This document shows, piece after piece, positions 1 through 4,946 of a stretch of DNA of 7,853 bases. The first letter of the stretch is position 1. Each line of letters begins with the position of its first letter. The position numbers and the translations under genes are program-made. The notes under the pieces are model-generated. The model was not told where the DNA came from and made no database searches. It saw only the letters and a list, made by a program, of their open reading frames with translations. Source of the DNA: Thermoleophilia bacterium (GTDB lineage Bacteria > Actinomycetota > Thermoleophilia > RBG-16-64-13); assembly GCA_016929985.1 (NCBI GenBank), contig JAFGIH010000602.1, positions 1 to 7,853 on the forward strand, written 5' to 3'.

Positions 1-542
1 AAGGCTTCCAGTTCGTCGGCCAGCTCGCGGGCGGCTTTGGAGCGCGGCCACTCCAGACGCCCGAAGCCCATCAGCGACTTGAGCCGTGAGATGAGATAGG
101 ACTTTGAGACCGTGCCCTCCTTGACGCCCTGACGGACGTTGCAGCCGGTGCCCGCCGTGAACATGACGCCTGTTAGGTGCCACGGTTCGATGCCTGAGCG
201 CTCGCGCAGGAAGTCGACCACGGGCAGACCGCAACCTGTCGCGTCGACCATCACGTACACACTCTGGCGGGCGCGGGTATCCGGCGGCGGGTCCATGTAG
301 CGTTCACGCCTGAAACCTCCCGCGCGGTAGGCGGCCTTCTCCTGCTGGGCTGCCACGCGGGCCACAGTGGCGCCGTAGATGACCTTCAGGCGTTCGGCCA
401 CCTGCGGGTAGGCCGTCTGTAGTGCCAGACGCTCGATATGGTGGATACGGTGATGGTCGCCTTCGAGCTGTTCGGCCACCACCACGGCCGATGGATCTTG
501 ACGTTGCCCGATGTCGACGCCGATGGTTACTACAGGTTCCAC
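1..542 (-). CDS. Terminase large subunit, nuclease half (partial, runs off left edge)
   Basis: This frame stays open from a GTG at 540-542 to the left edge, 180 codons with no stop. The start reads MEPVVTIGVDIGQRQDPSAV, which matches the first strand and first catalytic Asp region (G-x-D-x-G...D-x-S/T-A) of the RNase H-fold nuclease of phage large terminases. About 100 residues later comes VMVDATGCGLPVVDFL, the second acidic motif typical of these nucleases. The nuclease cuts concatemeric phage DNA at the start and end of packaging. The GTG is preceded by GAGGAG with 8-nt spacing and overlaps the end of the ATPase gene by 13 bp in the -1 frame, so coupled translation is plausible. In most phages this domain is fused to the ATPase, so this is either a natural split or a frameshift. 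The domain assignment is seen directly in motifs; separate translation is inferred. Confidence 0.85.
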   Translation of the reverse strand, partial: MEPVVTIGVDIGQRQDPSAVVVAEQLEGDHHRIHHIERLALQTAYPQVAERLKVIYGATVARVAAQQEKAAYRAGGFRRERYMDPPPDTRARQSVYVMVDATGCGLPVVDFLRERSGIEPWHLTGVMFTAGTGCNVRQGVKEGTVSKSYLISRLKSLMGFGRLEWPRSKAARELADELEA

Positions 543-1282
543 TCTTCACACTCCTCACTGAAGCAGGCTTCGATTTCGGCGCTGTTGAAAGCCGCCGCTT
601 GAGCATCCCCAAACTCGCACTCATACTCGGAGCGGTAGAACCACTCCCCCAGCGCTCGCTGCTCTTCCTCGAGAAACTCCGCGCTGATCCTCGGGCAGTC
701 AGAGGCGGGCACGCGGTAGCGCTCCCACGTCGGCCCGCCGTTCTCCCATGCGTCATAGAAGAAGCCCCGCCGGCCGAAGGGAGTGGAGAGCATGACGAGC
801 TGCCCGCCCGATACCGCGAGCATGGGCCGGACTGCCGCGATGGTCTCGTCTGGTACGCGGCTCGCCTCGTCTACCAAGAGCAGGCGTACGGCGCTGTAGG
901 CGCGGATCGTGCCCTCAGTACCGGGGAGACTGATTACCCGGCTGCCCGATTCGAGCGTCAGTGAGAGCGCGTTCTCACTCTCAGAAGGCACGGGGCGCCC
1001 GAGGGTCTTGTAGACGGCTAGAACCTTCTTGAACAGCTCCTGAGACTGCCGCTGTGATGGTGAGAGCAGCAGGATCAATGAGCCCGGCTCGTACACTGCG
1101 ACGTGTACCGCCTTGGTCGCGCATGTCTGACTCTTGCCCGTCTGCCGGGCGGCGTTCAGCAGGATGCGCGGGTGATTCGACCGAAGGACTGCGGCTTGCC
1201 AGGTGTCGGGTGTCATGCCGATACCGCCGGCTAGGGCTACCGGGTCAAGAGCGCGGGCAAGGTCTGTTGCTATCCGGCTCAC
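530..1282 (-). CDS. terL: Terminase large subunit, ATPase half
   Basis: This 250-aa protein is the packaging motor that drives DNA into the procapsid by ATP hydrolysis. Visible motifs are a Walker A-like LLNAARQTGKS (Lys50), Walker B LLLVDEAS (Asp138, Glu139) and the coupling motif LSTP (166-168), all in normal terminase order. The frame stops with EEWNL just where the linker to the nuclease domain is expected; full-length TerL proteins are roughly 400-550 aa. I chose the GTG at 1280-1282 rather than the longer upstream extension because it overlaps the TerS stop as GTGA, has GGGGGAG just upstream, and the extra N-terminal residues look like frame read-through. The nuclease domain follows in the -1 frame. 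No classical slippery heptamer is visible before the TAG, so programmed frameshifting is not supported by the sequence. Confidence 0.9.
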   Translation of the reverse strand: MSRIATDLARALDPVALAGGIGMTPDTWQAAVLRSNHPRILLNAARQTGKSQTCATKAVHVAVYEPGSLILLLSPSQRQSQELFKKVLAVYKTLGRPVPSESENALSLTLESGSRVISLPGTEGTIRAYSAVRLLLVDEASRVPDETIAAVRPMLAVSGGQLVMLSTPFGRRGFFYDAWENGGPTWERYRVPASDCPRISAEFLEEEQRALGEWFYRSEYECEFGDAQAAAFNSAEIEACFSEECEEWNL

Positions 1283-1773
1283 GACTCCCCCGCTTCCAGC
1301 TCGAGCAGGCGACCGGAGACGCAAGCCCTCGCGTCCGGGTAGCCGGCCAGGGCAGCGAAGATCACGGCGCGCACCTCGAGCCACTCCGGCGACTGCATGA
1401 GATTGATCGTCACCTGTGGCCGGTCGTTCAGCTCGCCTGTTGCCTTGCCGAGTAGCTCGAGTTGCAGCCGTAGCTCTTTGAGAGCGTTCAGCGACTGGTC
1501 AAACTTGCCCGACGCGGCCGCCTCATTGAACATCGCTTCGGCCCGTTCGATAAGACTCTCGATTCTGTCAAGTAGGGTCGCGCGCCGGTCTGCCTGCTCC
1601 TGCGTCTGCATGGCTGCCAGGGCTGCGGATAGGTGGTGCTTCGCGTGACGCTGGACAGCGGCCGCGCTCACTCCATAGTCGGCTGCGATCTTGTATGAGG
1701 AATCGCCGCAAACGATGCGCGCGTCGATATCATCGCGCTTTTCGTGGGCGCAGACTGTGCAGACGCGCCCCAT
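1279..1773 (-). CDS. Terminase small subunit-like HTH protein
   Basis: This 164-aa protein sits immediately upstream of the terminase ATPase and overlaps it by 4 bp, the usual place for the DNA-recognition small subunit. The N-terminus has C5-x2-C8 plus C22 and H43/H46/H47, a possible zinc site, followed by a helix-turn-helix around residues 26-43 (YKIAADYGVSAAAVQRHAKH). Residues 60-115 are rich in Leu, Glu, Arg and Lys and look like a long alpha-helical oligomerisation segment. TerS proteins normally combine an N-terminal HTH with such a helical region, recognise the pac or cos site, and load TerL. The ATG at 1771-1773 has a weak AGGCGG upstream. The role is inferred mainly from position and architecture; a regulatory HTH protein is the alternative. 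Confidence 0.7.
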   Translation of the reverse strand: MGRVCTVCAHEKRDDIDARIVCGDSSYKIAADYGVSAAAVQRHAKHHLSAALAAMQTQEQADRRATLLDRIESLIERAEAMFNEAAASGKFDQSLNALKELRLQLELLGKATGELNDRPQVTINLMQSPEWLEVRAVIFAALAGYPDARACVSGRLLELEAGES

Positions 1774-1786
1774 ATCAGCCGCCTAC

Positions 1787-1814
1787 CAACGGACTAGGAA
1801 TCCGTGGGCCGTTG
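1787..1814 (+). other. tRNA-Arg anticodon-arm look-alike (possible att core-type site)
   Basis: CAACGGACT (1787-1795) and AATCCGTGGG (1799-1808) are identical to the anticodon arm of the tRNA-Arg gene read on its own strand (plus-strand 6980-7001). Only the three anticodon positions differ (AGG here, TCT in the tRNA). The stem ACGGA/TCCGT encloses a 7-nt loop, and an outer inverted repeat CAACGG/CCGTTG (1787-1792, 1809-1814) could form a competing stem. No T-arm or acceptor stem follows, so this is not a tRNA gene. Because phage integrases often use the symmetrical anticodon arm as core site, and an integrase-proximal repeat type lies 40 bp away, it may be att-related. That role is inference. 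Confidence 0.35.
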
Positions 1815-1848
1815 ACTTGACGCTGCAAATAGCCCTGTTTTGAAGCCC

Positions 1849-1868
1849 TTGCTAGGTGTTTGCTAGGC
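1849..1868 (-). repeat. Tandem 11-bp-spaced repeat, copy 1 (arm-type-like, inverted relative to int copies)
   Basis: On the minus strand this reads GCCTAGCAAACACCTAGCAA: two CCTAGCAA units 11 bp apart, about one helical turn. The 20-bp sequence is identical to 6873-6892, and its first 19 bp to 6821-6839, both next to the integrase about 5 kb away, but in the opposite orientation. An 11-mer GCAAATAGCCC at 1825-1835 also recurs at the edge of the third copy (6889-6899). Paired short direct repeats one turn apart are typical of arm-type sites of tyrosine integrases; an operator for a phage regulator is the alternative. Confidence 0.7.
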
Positions 1869-1941
1869 ATCAGGCGAGCCGCCACGGTTGCCTCGAATGC
1901 GCCACGCTTAGGGCGCCCGCTCTCCACTCCCCCGGGCTCGA

Positions 1942-2098
1942 ATCCGTTTCTGACCACGGTTGATTCGTCCACGTGGCAGGATTCAGACCGGCTATTCGTT
2001 TCTGACCAAAGGCACGGGTACTTGGTCACAAATGAATGCGGCCCATAGATGGATTCGTTTCTGACCACCATCTTATCTATAAGATGGTCAGAAAGAAT
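1942..2098. repeat. Array of five 15-bp elements (iteron or operator cluster)
   Basis: Consensus ATTCGTTTCTGACCA. Plus-strand copies lie at 1942-1956 (one mismatch), 1994-2008 (exact) and 2053-2067 (exact). Minus-strand copies lie at 2023-2037 (ATTCATTTGTGACCA, two mismatches) and 2085-2098 (one base deleted). The plus copies are 52 and 59 bp apart, and the last two form head-to-head pairs with the minus copies, centre spacing about 29 and 31 bp (three helical turns). The stretch is AT-richer than its surroundings: I count 24/60 G+C at 2041-2100. It lies directly downstream of the primase-helicase gene, as a replication origin might. A diverged version in the switch promoter argues instead for repressor operators. 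The repeats are seen directly; the function is inferred. Confidence 0.8.
2058..2094. repeat. Imperfect inverted repeat / hairpin
   Basis: ACCATCTTA (2067-2075) pairs perfectly with TAAGATGGT (2080-2088) around a 4-nt loop. TTTCTG (2058-2063) pairs with CAGAAA (2089-2094) if ACC at 2064-2066 is bulged. The hairpin incorporates the last head-to-head pair of 15-bp elements and begins about 20 bp beyond the primase-helicase stop codon. No T-tract follows on either strand, so an intrinsic terminator is unlikely; an origin structure or a large operator fits better. Confidence 0.6.
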
Positions 2099-2114
2099 CT
2101 CATGGGTAGGTTTC

Positions 2115-3881
2115 TCACCTTGACACATACTCGACGCCCTTCCTGAGATAGCGGTATGGGTTGCCCTTCTTGCCCTGTCCTGAACGCTCAGCCTCGCCGG
2201 AGTCGACCAGCTCCCCCAGCACTCGCCTGAACGTGACGCGGGGCGGTCGCTCTTCTTCGCTGTAGCCTGCGAGCAACTCAGCCTCGGTGGCCGGATCGTC
2301 TCCCGGTAGGACGGCCAGTAGTGATTCTCGGCAAGCCCGGTGCTGAATGTCGGCCTCAGTACCCAAGAGCGCATAGGTCCGCTCGTCTGCGCGCCATTCG
2401 ATGATCTGCGACGGCGGGAGCCCGTCGAATCTGCTCACGTAGTCCAGCCGGCGTCTGTTCTCATGCCCGGCGCCGATGGTCTTGCGTAGACCCATGAGGA
2501 TGTCGCAGGCGCCGGCCGTCGCGTTGCTACCTCTGCCGGCTTCCCCCAGCTCGGCCGCCGGTCCTTTGCGGTCGTGACGTACTAGCAGGACTGCCAGCCC
2601 GGCGTCTGCGGCCGCCTGTACGGGCCTGAGAGCCTCTAGGACGGCGCCGCTCGAGTTCTCCGAGTCTCCCTGTAGGGCTGCCCAATCTGCGAGACTGTCG
2701 ACCACCAGGAGCCCGGCGTCGTGCTCGAGGGCCTCGGCTGTCGCCGCCTCCACCACGTCGGCCCACTTCCATCCGGCGCCCGCTCGTCTGAGGATGATCC
2801 TCAGCCCGTCGCCTACCAGCCCCACGCGCTCGAGGGCCGCCCGGAAGGTAGGGCCGCGCTCTTCCGTGAGGTAGAGCACGCCTGTCCGGTTGGTAGGCTT
2901 CCCCACAAAGAGGCGCCCCTCAGTGACGGCGGCCGCAAGAGCGAGGGCTAGAGTGGACTTACCCACTTTGGGACCGGCTACCAGGTCCGAGATACAGGAG
3001 CGGGCTACCAAAGGCTCGGCTATCCATTCGGGCCGCTCCGGTGTCATGGTGAGCAGTTCTGACGCCGTGAGCACCTCGAGACGCCGCGTAGCTGCCTCAA
3101 TTGATACACCCTGAAGATCTACGGGCGAAAAGTCCTCAAGCCCATATCCGGCCGCTAGGTGGTCAGCGGCGTCGTTGCCCTCTACGGCTTCAACGATCAC
3201 GACGGACGCAGCCTCGCCCTGGAGACTGGCGGCTACTGCGGCGGCGTGCTTGCGCCCGGGCTCGTCTCTGTGAGCCACCACGATCACGTGAGCCCCACAG
3301 AGGTACTCCGCATACTCGGGCTTCCACTTGCCAGCGCCGCCCGGGTTGCACGTTGCGACCGCCCCAGCCTTCTCGAGGGCCTCCACGTCTTTCTCGCCTT
3401 CGGCAACGTGGATGATGCCTCCGCGCCCGGCCTCTTCGACCACCTTCGGCAAGTGGTAGGGCACCCGGCGAATTCCCTCCATGCTCCAGCTCTTTCCGTG
3501 CGACTTCGCGGGGTCTGAATGCCAACAGGGGAACTTCTTGTCAGCCGTCCGGCAGACTGTGAAGAGGTGCCGGCCTTCCTCGTCGGTGTAGGTGTAGGTA
3601 GCAACCGCTGGGCCGTGCGGCGTCCAGGCGTCACCATCTCCCCCGGCCTCGCGGCCCTCTGCAAACAGGTCTCGGGATTCCAGCCCAAGGGCTGCAAGAA
3701 TCGTCTCTGTCTCGCAGCCGGCGTGACAGCACAGAAGCACGCGGCCGTCGTTGCCCTCGGATACCGAGAGGCTTTGTCGGCGGTCCTCATGCGCGGGACA
3801 GCGGGCCATATAGCCCTGCCCGCTCTTCTTGACGCCCTCTAGCCGGTCTAGGACTGTGGCAATTGGAGACGATCCGCTCAC
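2115..3881 (-). CDS. Phage primase-helicase (zinc finger, TOPRIM, RepA-like ATPase, winged helix)
   Basis: This 588-aa replication protein probably both primes and unwinds phage DNA. Domains in order: a CHC2-like zinc finger with C28, H31, C52 and C56; a TOPRIM primase domain with the Glu motif HVAEGEKD (E161) and AHRDEPGRKHA (D206); a RecA/RepA-type helicase with Walker A VAGPKVGKST (K308), Walker B LLVVDS (D395) and VLLVRHDRKG (H436); and a C-terminal winged-helix-like segment (about 515-582). The first Asp of the usual TOPRIM D-x-D is His204, which is odd. The start is GTG at 3879-3881, overlapping the upstream stop as GTGA, so translation is likely coupled. It is the last gene of the leftward early operon and is followed directly by the repeat array, which may be its origin. 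Fusion proteins of this layout are common in actinobacterial phages and mobile elements. Confidence 0.88.
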   Translation of the reverse strand: MSGSSPIATVLDRLEGVKKSGQGYMARCPAHEDRRQSLSVSEGNDGRVLLCCHAGCETETILAALGLESRDLFAEGREAGGDGDAWTPHGPAVATYTYTDEEGRHLFTVCRTADKKFPCWHSDPAKSHGKSWSMEGIRRVPYHLPKVVEEAGRGGIIHVAEGEKDVEALEKAGAVATCNPGGAGKWKPEYAEYLCGAHVIVVAHRDEPGRKHAAAVAASLQGEAASVVIVEAVEGNDAADHLAAGYGLEDFSPVDLQGVSIEAATRRLEVLTASELLTMTPERPEWIAEPLVARSCISDLVAGPKVGKSTLALALAAAVTEGRLFVGKPTNRTGVLYLTEERGPTFRAALERVGLVGDGLRIILRRAGAGWKWADVVEAATAEALEHDAGLLVVDSLADWAALQGDSENSSGAVLEALRPVQAAADAGLAVLLVRHDRKGPAAELGEAGRGSNATAGACDILMGLRKTIGAGHENRRRLDYVSRFDGLPPSQIIEWRADERTYALLGTEADIQHRACRESLLAVLPGDDPATEAELLAGYSEEERPPRVTFRRVLGELVDSGEAERSGQGKKGNPYRYLRKGVEYVSR

Positions 3882-4078
3882 CGCGCGTCCTTCTTCGCCG
3901 GGTCGAATCCGCTCTCACTTGGTTCAGACAATTCGGTCCTCCGGCCAATCACCCGCCCGTCGAACTTCTCGACCATCGGAGCGATCCGGTCATGGGATAG
4001 TCTTCTTTTGCGCGCCCTGCACTCGCCTAGAGCCTGCTCAAGACCGAAGATGCGGAAGGTTTCGCCTTGGCCGTTCAA
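3878..4078 (-). CDS. Small hypothetical phage protein (66 aa)
   Basis: I do not recognise this protein. It is 66 aa, highly charged (many Arg, Lys, Glu and Asp), with no signal peptide, membrane segment or cysteine pair beyond one Cys. It begins at a TTG (4076-4078) that overlaps the PC4-like stop codon as TTGA and has GAGG about 5 nt upstream. It ends with a GTGA overlap onto the primase-helicase. The frame fills the gap between two confident genes exactly, with 4-bp overlaps on both sides, which is the main reason to call it real. Its place suggests an accessory role in replication, but nothing in the sequence shows a function. Confidence 0.6.
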   Translation of the reverse strand: MNGQGETFRIFGLEQALGECRARKRRLSHDRIAPMVEKFDGRVIGRRTELSEPSESGFDPAKKDAR

Positions 4079-4365
4079 GGCATCCTCGAATCGTCTCGTG
4101 ATTGTTGCGTCGGCATGGGATCGACCGGCGCCCCGTCGATACTCGCGGCTACCGCCAGCACGGCGGCTGTCAGTCTCGCGGCGTCACCCGGCGGGACACA
4201 GACGGCGCTGTGAGCGAGCCGCCAATCTCCCCCGCGAGCCCGGTAGAGAGGCGCGATGCTCACAAGCGACCGGCCGCGTGGTGTATCCCAACGTGATACG
4301 ACCAGCCGGGTATCGGGGCCGGTGGCAATCGTCGTTGGGTCTAGCTCGTCAACATGCAACGTCAT
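4075..4365 (-). CDS. PC4 (transcriptional coactivator p15)-like protein
   Basis: This 96-aa product has a central segment RLVVSRWDTPRGRSLVSIAP, then a tyrosine-containing turn, GGDWRLAHSAVCVPPGDAAR (residues 46-64) and a helix rich in Ala/Leu. The pattern of strands around G-R-x-L-V-S-I, G-x-W-R and x-V-x-V-P-x-x-x-x-x-L resembles the PC4/YdbC single-stranded-DNA-binding fold, where the equivalent stretch reads G-K-x-x-V-x-I-R...G-x-W-x-P-x-x-K-G-I-x-L. Such a protein would bind ssDNA during replication or modulate transcription. I chose the ATG at 4363-4365 because GGAGGT lies 8 nt upstream, and the longer upstream extension to 4491 overlaps the Xis-like gene in another frame and is Cys/Ser/Trp-rich noise. 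It overlaps the Xis-like gene by 17 bp and the 66-aa gene by 4 bp. The family call is from pattern only. Confidence 0.6.
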   Translation of the reverse strand: MTLHVDELDPTTIATGPDTRLVVSRWDTPRGRSLVSIAPLYRARGGDWRLAHSAVCVPPGDAARLTAAVLAVAASIDGAPVDPMPTQQSRDDSRMP

Positions 4366-4591
4366 CGCGGTCCACCTCCAGAGGGTCGGTGTATCCGAGC
4401 ACGGCCAGGAGTGGCCGGGTAGGGACTTTGAGAAGACGGCCGATCCTGAGCACCTTGACGCCCTCGCACAGTTCGCCGCGCTCTCGGGCAAGCTGGAAGG
4501 CGAGGGTCCGTCCTATTCCGATAACAGCCGCGGCGGTCTCCACGTCGATCACGGTCTGCCCGCGCAGTGTCTGTATCTGCTCCGGCGTCAT
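4349..4591 (-). CDS. Excisionase-family / MerR-like HTH protein
   Basis: This 80-aa protein carries one winged helix-turn-helix: DVETAAAVIGIGRTLAFQLA (residues 16-35) followed by a wing VKVLRIGRLLKVPTRPLLAV (45-64). The pattern 'x-V-E-x-A-A-x-x-I-G-I-G-R-T-x-A-F-x-L-A...R-I-G-R-x-x-x-V-P' is typical of small Xis/AlpA-like proteins in actinobacterial prophages, which bend DNA at att sites so that integrase excises the prophage, and which can also act as regulators. The ATG at 4589-4591 overlaps the repressor stop codon as ATGA. Being directly behind the repressor and divergent from the integrase makes either a recombination directionality factor or a Cro-like role possible; Xis is favoured by similarity to the helix_turn_helix_17 type. 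Confidence 0.75.
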   Translation of the reverse strand: MTPEQIQTLRGQTVIDVETAAAVIGIGRTLAFQLARERGELCEGVKVLRIGRLLKVPTRPLLAVLGYTDPLEVDRDDVAC

Positions 4592-4818
4592 CGCTCAGCG
4601 ATCCTCTCAAGGTCAAACAGGAGACGGGCGTAGCGAATCGCCGCCTCGCCTCGCGGGACGTTGCGCCCTGTCTCCCAGTGGTGCACGGTGCTCGGATGCA
4701 CACCTACCTCGTTGCCGACTTCGCGCAAGGTCAGGCCAGCGTTGAGTCTGACGGTCCTAACCTGGCGGCCGTGCACCATGTCTCTCATGCGCGCCAGTTC
4801 CAGAATCTCTCGGCTCAT
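4588..4818 (-). CDS. XRE-family HTH repressor
   Basis: This 76-aa protein consists mostly of a Cro/CI-type helix-turn-helix: VRTVRLNAGLTLREVGNEVG (residues 20-39), then HPSTVHHWETGRNVPRGEAA. The S-T-V-x-x-W-E-x-G-R-x-x-P run is the recognition-helix signature of XRE regulators. It lacks a C-terminal dimerisation or protease-sensitive domain, so it is small for a CI-type repressor and could equally be Cro-like. It is first in the leftward early operon and lies beside a divergent promoter pair, the usual place for the gene that controls lysogeny. I chose the ATG at 4816-4818, with GAGGGG about 5 nt upstream; the longer frame to 4884 would overlap the promoter region and has no good ribosome site. 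Confidence 0.78.
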   Translation of the reverse strand: MSREILELARMRDMVHGRQVRTVRLNAGLTLREVGNEVGVHPSTVHHWETGRNVPRGEAAIRYARLLFDLERIAER

Positions 4819-4855
4819 CGTCACCCCTCGGTGTTTCCGTCGTGTTGCTGTCCCG

Positions 4856-4884
4856 AGTATGGCCTTTATCCTAACGCTTGCCAA
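4856..4884 (-). promoter_or_regulatory. Leftward early promoter (repressor/replication operon)
   Basis: On the minus strand, -35 TTGGCA (4884-4879) and -10 CATACT (4861-4856) are separated by 17 bp. Predicted transcription starts near 4849, giving a leader of about 30 nt to the XRE repressor ATG at 4818. Its -35 box overlaps that of the rightward promoter by five bases, so one bound protein could block both or switch between them. Confidence 0.5.
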
Positions 4885-4907
4885 TCATTACGTTGTGTGA
4901 CCATAAT
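4878..4907 (+). promoter_or_regulatory. Rightward promoter (HTH gene and integrase)
   Basis: -35 TTGCCA (4878-4883) and -10 CATAAT (4902-4907), each 5/6 to consensus, with an 18-bp spacer. Predicted start near 4914, about 33 nt before the ATG at 4947. The spacer and -10 contain ATTACGTTGTGTGACCA (4887-4903), which resembles the 15-bp array element with two extra bases, and a CATTA/TAATG inverted repeat (4886-4890, 4904-4908). These are candidate repressor operators. Confidence 0.5.
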
Positions 4908-4946
4908 GGAGTCGTGGACGACCTACACGAAACCCGAGGTGAGTGC

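Noticed and set aside
530..560. Programmed -1 frameshift joining the terminase halves
   Set aside because: No X-XXY-YYZ slippery heptamer precedes the TAG; the sequence there is TGG AAC CTG TAG. A separate GTG start explains the arrangement better.
422..964. 180-codon plus-strand ORF opposite the terminase
   Set aside because: It lies antisense to both terminase halves, whose motifs are unambiguous; a GC-rich shadow frame.
2074..2082. DnaA box (TTATCTATA)
   Set aside because: Two mismatches to TTATCCACA, a single isolated site, and it is part of the hairpin; not enough to call.
2058..2094. Intrinsic terminator after primase-helicase
   Set aside because: Strong stem, but no run of T follows on the transcribed strand or its opposite.
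1942..2098. CRISPR array
   Set aside because: Units are only 15 bp, occur in both orientations, have unequal spacers, and no cas gene is nearby.
1775..2374. 199-codon minus-strand ORF spanning the primase end and intergenic island
   Set aside because: Its first half overlaps the primase C-terminus in another frame and looks like low-information Ser/Arg-rich sequence. Only its last 31 codons are kept, as a doubtful finding.
3152..3166. GCTAGGTG next to TGGTCAG, resembling both repeat families
   Set aside because: It lies inside primase-helicase coding sequence and matches only 7-8 bases of each; probably coincidence.
4366..4491. Longer start for the PC4-like gene
   Set aside because: The extension overlaps the Xis-like gene in another frame and lacks a ribosome site, whereas the ATG at 4365 has a strong GGAGGT.
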